A DNA stretch of 26,132 bases from an uncultured Coriobacteriaceae bacterium (GTDB lineage Bacteria; Actinomycetota; Coriobacteriia; Coriobacteriales; Eggerthellaceae): assembly GCA_900550055.1 (NCBI GenBank), contig URQU01000025.1:1-26132 (forward strand), written 5' to 3'. This document shows, one piece after another, positions 1 to 8,093 of this stretch. Below the pieces are notes generated by a model. The model was not told the DNA's origin and made no database searches. It worked only from the letters and a program-made list of their open reading frames with translations. Numbering within the stretch: position 1 is the first letter of the stretch; the number at the start of each line of letters is the position of its first letter. Made by a program: the position numbers and the translations under genes.

Positions 1-55
<55 letters not shown>

Positions 56-73
56 GTTCAGCTGCGAGAAAGT

Positions 74-102
74 ACAATACAGCAGTTAGCGATCCGATGC
101 AA
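74..102 (-). promoter_or_regulatory. Promoter of tRNA-Asp
   Basis: On the minus strand a -35 box TTGCAT (97-102) is separated by exactly 17 bases from a -10 box TATTGT (74-79). The predicted start is near 67, about 12 bases before the mature tRNA 5' end at 55. This is a sigma-70-type match found by eye. Confidence 0.7.
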
Positions 103-154
103 GTACTATTTTCAAAAAATTGCCCTGCCGGCGATTTTCAACCCGCGATGACCC

Positions 155-186
155 GGCGGGGTGCGGATTCGAACCCGCACCCCGCC
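155..186. other. Isolated 12-bp hairpin with a T-arm-like loop
   Basis: Bases 155-166 pair perfectly with 175-186 around an 8-nt loop. On the minus strand the apex reads GGTTCGAATCC, the consensus tRNA T-loop with flanking stem bases. No D-arm, anticodon arm or CCA end fits around it, and the stem is far longer than a 5-bp T-stem. It is therefore not a complete tRNA. No T-tract follows on either strand, so a normal intrinsic terminator is unlikely. It lies between the tRNA-Asp promoter and the end of the elongasome operon. It could be a tRNA remnant, an attachment-site relic or an RNA-stabilising stem. Confidence 0.55.
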
Positions 187-253
187 GCGTACAGCCCGCA
201 CCACGGCCCTAGCATCGAGGCCGCGCAAACCTAAGGTCCCTGCATATAAGCAC

Positions 254-288
254 GCCTCCCATTTCCCGATGGACGGGAAATGGGAGGC
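254..288 (-). terminator. Strong hairpin closing the mreB-DUF2344 operon
   Basis: Bases 254-268 pair perfectly (15 bp) with 274-288 around a 5-nt loop. The hairpin begins about 25 bases after the DUF2344 stop codon. On the minus strand it is followed by GTGCTTATAT rather than a clean T-tract. It may be a weak intrinsic terminator or a 3'-end-protecting stem. Position argues for an operon 3' end. Confidence 0.6.
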
Positions 289-313
289 GGCTCGGGAGCG
301 TTTCCCGTTCGAT

Positions 314-1024
314 CTATTTCGCCCGTTGGGCGATGCGCGTCATGGACAGCACGCGCAGGGGCTGGCCGTCGGCTGGCGGCTCGATGGACTGCGTCCAGGC
401 GTTGTCCACCAGAAACGCCAGCGGAACCTCCTGCTCCTGATCATCGGCCACGTTCACCTGATCAAGGCACGCAGCCAGAAGCTTATCGGGCCGAAGGCTT
501 CCCGTGGGCTTCTGCTCCAAGGTGAACGTCAGCGACGCGCCTTCGAGCAGCATATCTCCCACCAGGAAGTCGGCCACATCGAGCACCTTCTCCTTCTTCT
601 TGCGGATGATGTGCACCTGCTCAGGCACCGGCAACTGCGCCGGCGCAGCCGACAGCAGCGCACGATACGTGCTCAGCGGGAACGCCGCCGAAGCCGCAGG
701 TGCCTTCGGCTCGATGTAGACGCATTCCTTCACCATAAGGTCGGGGACGCTCTCCTTCTGCAGGACGAGCAGGGCCTCCTCGGGACGCACATAGCGCAGA
801 AGCTGCAGGTCGACCATCTCGTGCGTGCCGCCCACGCCCACGGGCAACGCGGCGCCGAACGCGATCTTCATATGCGGGCTGAAGCCCTGCGACACGGCGA
901 AGGGAAGCTGGGCGCGGCGTACGGCGCGCTCGATGGCGCGCGCCACCTCAAGGTGCGACAGCAGCGCCAGGCGACCCTGCTTGGCGAACGTGATGCGCAT
1001 GCGGAACGTCTGCTGCTCGGCCAT
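314..1024 (-). CDS. DUF2344 radical-SAM-linked protein (TIGR03936 type)
   Basis: This 236-residue protein matches the DUF2344 / 'radical SAM-linked protein' family. Near the N-terminus it has the typical stretch with LALLSHLEVARAIERAVRR, followed by PFAVSQGFSPHMKIAFGAAL. The family is almost always encoded beside a TIGR03960 radical SAM protein, as here, or fused to it. Its biochemical role is not established. The ATG at 1024 was chosen because it lies one base after the upstream stop (TAGCATG) and has a GGAAGGGGAG ribosome-binding sequence inside the end of that gene. The open frame continues upstream only as an out-of-phase shadow of the radical SAM gene. The single-base gap implies translational coupling. 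It is the last gene of the operon. Confidence 0.88.
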   Translation of the reverse strand: MAEQQTFRMRITFAKQGRLALLSHLEVARAIERAVRRAQLPFAVSQGFSPHMKIAFGAALPVGVGGTHEMVDLQLLRYVRPEEALLVLQKESVPDLMVKECVYIEPKAPAASAAFPLSTYRALLSAAPAQLPVPEQVHIIRKKKEKVLDVADFLVGDMLLEGASLTFTLEQKPTGSLRPDKLLAACLDQVNVADDQEQEVPLAFLVDNAWTQSIEPPADGQPLRVLSMTRIAQRAK

Positions 1025-1025
1025 G

Positions 1026-3014
1026 CTACTCCCCTTCCTCGGCGGTTTGCGGACCGGCGGCGGGCTGTCCGCTTGCGGCCTGCTCGGCCGCCACGACCGC
1101 AGCCGCACCCTCTTCGCCAGCCTGTTGCAGGCGGGCGTTCGACCCGCCGGCGATGCGCGGCTGCGCCAGCTGGTTGTCGATGCCCAGGCCCGGGCACGCG
1201 CCGCACGCGGCGCAGCGCTCGAAGGTGCAGTCCGGCGTGGTCTTCTCCGCCGCGGCCTTCTTGCGCTCATGCGCCAGGAAGCGTGTGGAAACGCCCGTGG
1301 AGATGTGCTCCCAGGGCATGACGTAGCCGGTATCGTAGGACGTTTGCGCCACGGCGGCGGGGTCGAGCCCCACCTCGGCGGCCGCATCATGCCCCGCCTG
1401 CTCGTTGAAGTGCTCGGTCCTTGCGGCGAAGCGCGCGCCGTGACGCCACGCCGACTCCACCCAGGCGGCGGCAGCACGCCCGCCGCGGCTCATGACGGCC
1501 TCGACGAAGCTGGTGGACGGGTCGTGCCAGTGCACGTCGATGGCGCGGTACTTCACGCTGCGGCGCAGAAGCGACACGCGGCGCAGGGCCTCTTCCGGGG
1601 CGATCTGGCCATCCCACTGGAACGGCGTCTGAGCCTTCGGCACGAACAGCGCGCACGACACCGACATGCGGATGTTGCCGCGCTGCTCGACCGGCACGGC
1701 CTTCTTCGCCCTGTCGTAGGCGCGCTGCACCAGGCTGGCGATGCCCTTGATGTCGTCGTCGGTTTCGGTGGGCAGGCCGATCATGAAGTACAGCTTGCAG
1801 CGGCGCCAACCGGCTCCGAACGCCGCGTCCACGGCCCCGAACAGGTCGTCTTCGGTCACCTGCTTGTTGATGACGTCGCGCAAACGCTGCGTGCCCGCCT
1901 CGGGGGCGAACGTCAGGCCGCCCTTCTTCTGGCCGGCCACCAGGCCCGCCATGTCCACGCCGAAGCTGTCAAGGCGCTGCGAGGGCACGGAGATGCGCAC
2001 GCCCTTGCCCTGGAACCGCTTGTTCAGGCGCGTGAGGACATCGGCTATCTGCGAGTGGTCGGTGGAGGACAGCGACGTCAGGCTGACCTCGTCGTAGCCG
2101 GTTTGCGCAAGACCGCACACCACCGAGTTCACGATGTTGTCGGCGGAACGCTCGCGCACCGGGCGATACATCATGCCCGCCTGGCAGAAGCGGCAGCCGC
2201 GGGCGCACCCGCGCAGCACCTCCACGTTCAAACGGTCCTGCACCACCTCGGTGAACGGAACGATGCACGGTTCCCAGCCCGGGCTTTCCGCGAACCCCTT
2301 GAACACGCGCTTCTGGATATGCGTGGGAAGGCCCTCCTCCACAGGCTCGATCCAGCTGCCGGCCTGCTGCGCCTGCTCCTCATCGCGCCAACGGTACAGG
2401 CTGGGCACGTAGAAGCCGTCCATGCGCGCGATGGCGCGCAGGATGTCGGCGCGGCACGCTCCCTCGGCGCGCAGGCGCCGAATGGCCTGCAGGCACTCGG
2501 GCAGCGCCTCCTCGCCCTCGCCGATGATGAAGATGTCGAAGAACGGCGCGTAAGGCTCGGGGTTGTACGAGCACGGTCCGCCGGCGATGACGAACAGGTC
2601 GTCCTCGCCGCGGTCCTGCGCATGCAACGGGATGCCCGCCAGGTCAAGCGCCTCGAGCACGTTCGTGGCCACCAGCTCATGGGACAGCGTGATGCCCAGC
2701 GCATCGAAGTCGGCCACGGGAGCGCAGCTTTCGATGGAGAACAGCGGCAGGCCCTCGGCGCGCATGGTGTCGCAGAACTCCGCCGCCGGCAGGAACGCGC
2801 GCTCGGCCACCATGCCGTCCACGGCGTTCACCACGTTCACCAGGATGCGCAGCGCCTGATTGGCCTGCCCCAGCTCGTAGGTATCCGGATACATCATGCA
2901 GAAGCGGAAGCCCGCCTCAGGCTTGTACACGCAGCCGAACTCATGGTTCAGGTAACGCGCCGGTCTTTCAGCGCTGGCAAGCAGCGGTTCGAGCCGCGGC
3001 CACAGATCTGTCAC
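1026..3014 (-). CDS. B12-type radical SAM protein (TIGR03960 family)
   Basis: This is a 662-residue radical SAM protein. The cluster-binding CxxxCxxC is visible as C270, C274 and C277 in RGCARGCRFC. The N-terminal part, up to about residue 230, resembles the B12-binding-like region of this family, including AGGPCSYNPEPYAPFFD and FIIGEGEEALPE. Near the C-terminus C596, C601, C604 and C607 (CX4CX2CX2C) could hold a second iron-sulfur cluster. They are followed by an Ala/Gly/Gln-rich tail. Substrate and product are unknown. The start is GTG at 3014, preceded by an AGGGGG sequence about 7 bases upstream. It sits 22 bases after the DUF697 gene and one base before DUF2344. The family often travels with rodA or with rplU/rpmA; here it is the cell-shape neighbourhood. 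Confidence 0.87.
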   Translation of the reverse strand: MTDLWPRLEPLLASAERPARYLNHEFGCVYKPEAGFRFCMMYPDTYELGQANQALRILVNVVNAVDGMVAERAFLPAAEFCDTMRAEGLPLFSIESCAPVADFDALGITLSHELVATNVLEALDLAGIPLHAQDRGEDDLFVIAGGPCSYNPEPYAPFFDIFIIGEGEEALPECLQAIRRLRAEGACRADILRAIARMDGFYVPSLYRWRDEEQAQQAGSWIEPVEEGLPTHIQKRVFKGFAESPGWEPCIVPFTEVVQDRLNVEVLRGCARGCRFCQAGMMYRPVRERSADNIVNSVVCGLAQTGYDEVSLTSLSSTDHSQIADVLTRLNKRFQGKGVRISVPSQRLDSFGVDMAGLVAGQKKGGLTFAPEAGTQRLRDVINKQVTEDDLFGAVDAAFGAGWRRCKLYFMIGLPTETDDDIKGIASLVQRAYDRAKKAVPVEQRGNIRMSVSCALFVPKAQTPFQWDGQIAPEEALRRVSLLRRSVKYRAIDVHWHDPSTSFVEAVMSRGGRAAAAWVESAWRHGARFAARTEHFNEQAGHDAAAEVGLDPAAVAQTSYDTGYVMPWEHISTGVSTRFLAHERKKAAAEKTTPDCTFERCAACGACPGLGIDNQLAQPRIAGGSNARLQQAGEEGAAAVVAAEQAASGQPAAGPQTAEEGE

Positions 3015-3036
3015 TGTTACCCCCTAGGAAACAACA

Positions 3037-4161
3037 TTAACGTCGGGAAATACGGGCCCGCAGGCCCGCGGCGGCATCGGTTGCCTTCTGGCGAACGGCC
3101 TCCACGGCGGCCGCGCCGTTATCGGCTGCGGCGCCCGCCGCTTGCTTCGCGGCGGCGGCGATCGCCTTATCGCGCGCAGCCGAAACGTACTCGGCGAACT
3201 TCGCCACCGTAGGGCCTCCTTCGTAGAACTCGACGGCGGCACGGCCCATGGCGAGCGTGCCCGAATAGCCCACCGCAGCCCTCACGGCCCAACCGAGCAC
3301 CGGCACGGCTGCTGCCAGCCGGCGCGCGACCGCACGGCAAGCGAACGCGCCGCCCACCAGGGCGGCAAGCTCGCGCACGCGCCCGGCGTCGATGGACTGC
3401 CCGTAGGCCGCCGCGATTTGAAGCAGCATCTTGGCTTGGTTGAGCGTCATGACGGGAAGGTCGGCGCCCGGGATGAGGAACAGCAGCCCCACGCCGGCGT
3501 TCTGCACGGCAGTTGCGTTGACCGTTTCCAAGGCCAGCGGACGACGCACGAACGGGAAGGCCTGCGCGAACGCCAGGCGTTTGGCGCGGCATGCCGCGCA
3601 CACCCATTGGCCCATGCGCGCGTCGAGCGTGGCCCGCGCGTCATCGATGAGCTCGATGGGCTCGTAGATGCCCACATCGCCGTTTTCCGGCGGCTTGGGC
3701 GCGCCCCACGAAGCCGCAATGGCCGGCCCCTGCCCCGCTGCCGTGGACACGTGCTCGTACACCTTCGCCGTGAGCTTGGGCGCCACGATGTCGGCCTCGG
3801 GGATGGCGTAGCCCGCCGCCTTGGCGATAGCCCCCACCAGCTGCGGGAGCGTGGTGACCACCATCGCGGGCACCCCGGCCTTGCGGCAGGCGCGGGCATA
3901 GGCGCCCACGTTCTCGTCAAGGCCCGCGACGATGCAGGCCATGTCATCGCCGGAGCTGGGCGCAAACTCGCGTCCGTCCAGGTAGATGAGCGAAACGCGC
4001 GCCGTATCGGAGGCGCTGGCGAACGCCTGGCGCACGTGCGCGGCAACATCGCCAGGCGCCGTTTCGTCCACATAGACGCTTACCGAAAGCGGCGTGGCGC
4101 GGGCGGCCTCTACGTTAACGGCCTCTTCCAACAGCGCGCCGATATCAACAGGAAGCTGCAT
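3037..4161 (-). CDS. DUF697 (YcjF-like) protein in the elongasome operon
   Basis: This 374-residue protein carries a DUF697-type segment at about residues 212-312. It includes a hydrophobic stretch with FLIPGADLPVMTLNQAKMLL, then AAAYG, and a second hydrophobic stretch with AAAVPVLGWAVRAAVGYSG. The first 130 residues look like an alternating alpha/beta domain, and the last 50 are Ala-rich and basic. DUF697 proteins are usually predicted to associate with the membrane. Many sit beside or within GTPases, but no GTPase domain is visible here. The ATG at 4161 has an AAAGGA sequence 6 bases upstream and starts 15 bases after rodA. The function is unknown; co-transcription with the wall-elongation genes suggests an envelope role, which is inference. 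Confidence 0.78.
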   Translation of the reverse strand: MQLPVDIGALLEEAVNVEAARATPLSVSVYVDETAPGDVAAHVRQAFASASDTARVSLIYLDGREFAPSSGDDMACIVAGLDENVGAYARACRKAGVPAMVVTTLPQLVGAIAKAAGYAIPEADIVAPKLTAKVYEHVSTAAGQGPAIAASWGAPKPPENGDVGIYEPIELIDDARATLDARMGQWVCAACRAKRLAFAQAFPFVRRPLALETVNATAVQNAGVGLLFLIPGADLPVMTLNQAKMLLQIAAAYGQSIDAGRVRELAALVGGAFACRAVARRLAAAVPVLGWAVRAAVGYSGTLAMGRAAVEFYEGGPTVAKFAEYVSAARDKAIAAAAKQAAGAAADNGAAAVEAVRQKATDAAAGLRARISRR

Positions 4162-4176
4162 AGGGCATCCTTTCGC

Positions 4177-5376
4177 TTAATGCTGCTTGAGCGTCGCATT
4201 GTGGGACCACACCGAGCCGATCATGCCCAGCATGACGAAGTTCACCACCATAAACGACGATCCGTAGCTCATGAACGGCAACGGGATGCCCGTGATGGGC
4301 ATCAGGCCGCAGTCCATGCCGATGTTCTCCAAGATCTGGAACAACCACATGCCCACGACGCACATCACGATGACCATGCCGAACAGGTCGCCGGAGCTGC
4401 GGGCTATACGGAAGCTTATCAAAACCAACGCGATGTACAAACCGAGCAGCACGAGCGCGCCCAAAAATCCCAGCTCCTCGGCAAGCACGCAGAAAATGAA
4501 GTCGGTGGGCGCCTCGGGAAGAAGGCCGAGCGAATGCTGCGTGCCCTGGAACAAGCCCTTTCCGAACAGGCCGCCCGAGCCGATGGCGACCTTCGCCTGC
4601 TGCAGGTTGTAGCCTTCATCGGTGGTTGCCGTGCCGGACTGGTCCATGAACACGAGCAAACGGTTGCGCTGATATTGCTTGAGCAGCTTGTACTCGCCCG
4701 TGGAGGATTTGATGACCTCGTCTATGGCGAACACCGCCACGACGGCGGCCACGAACAATCCAAGCGTTATCAGCAGGTACTTCGTGTTAGCGCCGCCCAT
4801 GACCAGGGCGAACGCCGCAATACACAGATATACCAGGCCGGTGCCCAGGTCGGGCTGCGTCATGATGCACACAAACGGCACCATCATGATGCCCAAGGCC
4901 TTCACATACTCGCGCGGATCGTCCAGGTTGCCGCCGTAGCGCGCCATGACCGCGGCATCCATGAGGATGACGGTGATCTTGGCGAACTCGCCGGGCTGGA
5001 TCTGCATGCCCAGCTTGATCCAGCTTCTCGCGCCCATGCCGGCATCGGTGCCGAGCCCCGGTATGTGCGGCGACATGATGAGCACCACGTTGATGATAAG
5101 GAACAGCGTGGTGTAATCCGACAGGCGCCGATAATCGAACCGCCACACCAAGATCATGAATATCAAGCCCACGGCAACGCCGCCGAGCTGGCGGCTGTAC
5201 TGGTAATCGCCGTCCGCGCGGACGGCGGAATACACGATGATCAAGCCGTATCCCACCAGCAACGTGATCACGATGGCAAGCGGCAGGTGCAGCCACGGGA
5301 AACGGCGAGGCTTGGATGCAGCCGATGCCGCCGCGTTGGGGCGGCGAAGCGAATCGATTTGCGGTAACTGCGCCAT
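4177..5376 (-). CDS. rodA: RodA, SEDS peptidoglycan glycosyltransferase
   Basis: This 399-residue polytopic membrane protein belongs to the SEDS family. RodA polymerises lipid II into glycan strands together with PBP2. Visible family motifs are MTQPDLGTGLVYL, GYNLQQAKVAIGSGGLFGKG, PEAPTDFIFCVLAEELGF (the Asp of this loop is the likely catalytic residue) and GIPLPFMSYGSS near the C-terminus. About ten hydrophobic helices are apparent after a short basic cytoplasmic N-terminus. The ATG at 5376 follows a very good AAGGAGG sequence. The gene begins 15 bases after mrdA, matching the PBP2-RodA pair, and ends 15 bases before the DUF697 gene. FtsW is the alternative within the family, but the mre/mrdA context supports RodA. 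Confidence 0.96.
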   Translation of the reverse strand: MAQLPQIDSLRRPNAAASAASKPRRFPWLHLPLAIVITLLVGYGLIIVYSAVRADGDYQYSRQLGGVAVGLIFMILVWRFDYRRLSDYTTLFLIINVVLIMSPHIPGLGTDAGMGARSWIKLGMQIQPGEFAKITVILMDAAVMARYGGNLDDPREYVKALGIMMVPFVCIMTQPDLGTGLVYLCIAAFALVMGGANTKYLLITLGLFVAAVVAVFAIDEVIKSSTGEYKLLKQYQRNRLLVFMDQSGTATTDEGYNLQQAKVAIGSGGLFGKGLFQGTQHSLGLLPEAPTDFIFCVLAEELGFLGALVLLGLYIALVLISFRIARSSGDLFGMVIVMCVVGMWLFQILENIGMDCGLMPITGIPLPFMSYGSSFMVVNFVMLGMIGSVWSHNATLKQH

Positions 5377-5391
5377 AGCGCCTCCTTCCCG

Positions 5392-7557
5392 TTAGTCCGA
5401 ACGTCCACTCGACGTGCCCTTGCCGGCGCCGGCTTCCGACTTGCCCGAGGAGCCCGCGATATCGCCGACCTCCCCATCCGAGGCGTTGGTCGACGAAAGC
5501 GCCGCGGCCATGACCTGCGCACCGATCGGCGCCGCTACCGATGAACCGCCGCCGCCGTGCTCGACGACGCAGGCGATCACGTACTTCGGGTCGTCATAGG
5601 GGGCATAGCAGGCGAACCAAGCCGTGTCCTCCATATCAGTGTATTCGGCCGTACCGGTTTTACACGCAACCGTATCCGGGTCGATACCTTGATCGTTGAA
5701 CAGCTTGGCGATCTCCTCGTTGTCGGTGGTCACTCCGCGAAGCGCATTGCGCACCACGGCAAGGTCGGCCATGGAGACGTCAGGCGTGTCCAAAACCTGC
5801 GGCTGATACGTAAGCGCCACATCGCCGCCGGCGTTGCGCACCTCTTTGAGCAGATGCGGCTTGACGATGTTGCCCGATGCGATAGCGCCATAAGCCACCG
5901 CGATCTCCATGGGCGTGACCAGCACGTAGCCCTGGCCGATGCACATGTTCGTATAGTCGCCGCCCTTCCACTGGGCGTCTTCGGGCGTATCGCGGAAGTA
6001 TTCCTGCTTCCATTCGGGCGTGGGGATGCGCCCCGAGGTTTCGCCGTTAAGATCGATGCCGGTGGTTTGATCCAAGCGGTAGCGCTTCAGGAAATCCTGC
6101 AGCAACGTTGCCGACTTGCCCTTGTTCGCAGCGGCATCCCAGAACTTGTATCCGATATCGTAATACACGGTGTCGCAGGAATTGACGATGCCGCCGCGGA
6201 AGTCGAGCGTGCCATGGCCCTGTTTCTTCCAGCACTTCTGAACATCGCCCGAACCGAAACCGTCCCAGCTGCCGGTGCAATCCCAGGTTTCGGTTGCCGT
6301 GGCCATGCCGTTTTCAAGCGCCGCCAAGCCGGTGAACGTCTTGTACGTGGATGCTGCCGGATAGGTGCCCTGGATGGCGCGGTTGAGCAGCGGGCTGAAC
6401 GCGGCCGAGGATTGCAGCAGGTCGAGCTCGTCTTGCGTGATACCGCCCACGAACGTGGAGGGCGTGAACGTAGGATAGCTGGAAAGCGCCACGATGCTTC
6501 CGTCGGTGACGTCCATGACCACCACCGCGCCGCCCGTGCCCTTGCCCGAGCCGATAGCGCCGCCATCGGGGCAGATCATGTCGGCAAGCGCCTTGTCCGC
6601 CACATACTGCACGTGCGATTTCAGGGTGGTATGCACATCAGAGCCCTTGACGGGCTGCGTTTCGCTAACCACTTCCACCACGTTGCCCTGCGCGTCCGCC
6701 ATGACCTTGCGCTCGCCATGGTCGCCGGCAAGCAGGTTGTCGTACATCTGCTCGATGCCGCTGCGACCCACCGAGTCGCCCAGCTCAAGGTCGCGGCCTT
6801 CGGCCACGCTTGCGATATCATCGCTGGTCACGCTACCGGTATAGCCCACCGCGTGCGCCGCAAGGGCGCCATGAGGGTAATCGCGCACCGTGCGCGTTTG
6901 CACGGTGATGCCCGGGAACGCATCGGCATGCTCGGCGATGAAGGCGACGTTGCGCATGCTGGCGTCGCTTGCCACCACGCGCTGGCTTTGCGCGCCGCTC
7001 GTCGCATCGGCGATGCGCTTGCGCACGATGCCGGTCGGTACGCCCAGCACCGTGGACAGACGGGCGACCACGTCATGGTCGTTTGCGACGTCGGGCTCGG
7101 CAAGCACCGTCAGCGACGTGCGGTTCTTCACGATGACGTTGCCGTCGGCATCCAGGATGTAACCGCGCGGCGCGGGAGTGTACACCGTGGTGTACTGGTT
7201 GTCCTCGGACTCCTTTTTGAAGGAGGCGCCGGAAAGCACCTGCATGCTGAACAGCTTCGTGGCAAGCGTGCCGAAGATCAGGCCGGCAACAACGCCCATG
7301 GCGGTGAAGCGGCTCTTCAGGTTGTCACCAGGGTTTGCCACCGGCTGAGCGGGCGTGCCGCCGCGGGCGACGCCGCCGGCCGGCACGCGGTGGGAATCGG
7401 GAAGCGAGCTGCTCACGCCCACCGATTGGATGGAGCGGACATCGCGCTTGACGCTGACGTTCTCGGTCTTCCGGCTGCGAAGCACCGCATAGACCGCCAC
7501 CAAGATGGCGGCGACCACCAAAAGGGCCACGAAGCCGGCTACGATAGCTGCGAACAT
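5392..7557 (-). CDS. mrdA: Penicillin-binding protein 2 (elongasome transpeptidase)
   Basis: This 721-residue class B PBP cross-links glycan made by RodA. The acyl-enzyme serine motif STYK is at residues 403-406, SCD (the SxN-type motif) at 460-462 and KTGT at 633-636. The pedestal domain has RGYILDADGNVIVKNR at about 131-146. Two hydrophobic helices are visible, at about 3-26 and 86-105. The second corresponds to the usual single membrane anchor, so the N-terminus carries about 80 extra residues with one added helix. The C-terminal 35 residues are Ser/Gly-rich. The ATG at 7557 is supported by an AGGGGG sequence 6 bases upstream and a 9-base gap to mreD. An internal start near Met87 would cut off part of the anchor. 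Confidence 0.95.
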   Translation of the reverse strand: MFAAIVAGFVALLVVAAILVAVYAVLRSRKTENVSVKRDVRSIQSVGVSSSLPDSHRVPAGGVARGGTPAQPVANPGDNLKSRFTAMGVVAGLIFGTLATKLFSMQVLSGASFKKESEDNQYTTVYTPAPRGYILDADGNVIVKNRTSLTVLAEPDVANDHDVVARLSTVLGVPTGIVRKRIADATSGAQSQRVVASDASMRNVAFIAEHADAFPGITVQTRTVRDYPHGALAAHAVGYTGSVTSDDIASVAEGRDLELGDSVGRSGIEQMYDNLLAGDHGERKVMADAQGNVVEVVSETQPVKGSDVHTTLKSHVQYVADKALADMICPDGGAIGSGKGTGGAVVVMDVTDGSIVALSSYPTFTPSTFVGGITQDELDLLQSSAAFSPLLNRAIQGTYPAASTYKTFTGLAALENGMATATETWDCTGSWDGFGSGDVQKCWKKQGHGTLDFRGGIVNSCDTVYYDIGYKFWDAAANKGKSATLLQDFLKRYRLDQTTGIDLNGETSGRIPTPEWKQEYFRDTPEDAQWKGGDYTNMCIGQGYVLVTPMEIAVAYGAIASGNIVKPHLLKEVRNAGGDVALTYQPQVLDTPDVSMADLAVVRNALRGVTTDNEEIAKLFNDQGIDPDTVACKTGTAEYTDMEDTAWFACYAPYDDPKYVIACVVEHGGGGSSVAAPIGAQVMAAALSSTNASDGEVGDIAGSSGKSEAGAGKGTSSGRSD

Positions 7558-7566
7558 GCGCGCCCC

Positions 7567-8091
7567 CTATCGCAGTTTCGGCGTGCGCAAACCGCGGTCC
7601 TGGGCGCCGCTGGCAAGCAGACGCGCCATGACGAAGTAGACCACCAGGCCCACGGCGCAGTCGTACAGCGCGCACGGAAGAGCGCGGGTGAACAGCGCCT
7701 CCAGAGGGTTGGCGGCAAGCCCGCATGCCATGAGCAGCATGCCGTAGGACAGCTCGGCCAGAAGCGCGCAGGCCACGAAGATGGCAAGCGGCATGAACAG
7801 CGTGTCGTTATCCATGAGCGAGAACACGCGCGATGCCAAAAAGCACGCGATAACCAGCAAAAGGGCCATGCCGCCCACCGGGCCCGTGCCCGTGAGGTCG
7901 TACAGCAAGCCCATGATAAACGGCAGCACAGGACCTGCCTGCGTGGGGATGACGATGGCCACGACCAGGGCATAGGCCAACAGGAAGTTAGGCTGCGCCT
8001 GAAACAGCGCCACAGCCGGGGCCAGGGCGATTTGCAGCACGAACGCCACGATCGCGCCCACCACCAGCACCAGGTTGTTCTTCTCGCCCAT
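7567..8091 (-). CDS. mreD: Rod shape-determining membrane protein MreD
   Basis: This 174-residue, very hydrophobic protein has about five membrane helices. The assignment rests on size, hydrophobicity and the fixed mreC-mreD-mrdA order, since MreD is poorly conserved in sequence. It is an integral membrane scaffold of the elongasome. The first helix contains NLVLVVGAIVAFVLQIALAP, and a YDLTGTGPVGGMALLLV segment lies in the middle. The ATG at 8091 is 2 bases after the mreC stop, with a G-rich ribosome-binding sequence overlapping the end of mreC. Confidence 0.9.
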   Translation of the reverse strand: MGEKNNLVLVVGAIVAFVLQIALAPAVALFQAQPNFLLAYALVVAIVIPTQAGPVLPFIMGLLYDLTGTGPVGGMALLLVIACFLASRVFSLMDNDTLFMPLAIFVACALLAELSYGMLLMACGLAANPLEALFTRALPCALYDCAVGLVVYFVMARLLASGAQDRGLRTPKLR

Positions 8092-8093
8092 GG

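Noticed and set aside
155..260. Complete tRNA with a long variable arm on the minus strand
   Set aside because: Only the T-arm apex fits. There is no D-arm, no consistent anticodon stem and no acceptor pairing.
825..3212. Long plus-strand open frame of 795 codons
   Set aside because: It is antisense to the radical SAM and DUF2344 genes, which have clear motifs. The product is Arg/His/Ala-rich, typical of a high-GC shadow frame, and no ribosome-binding site precedes it.
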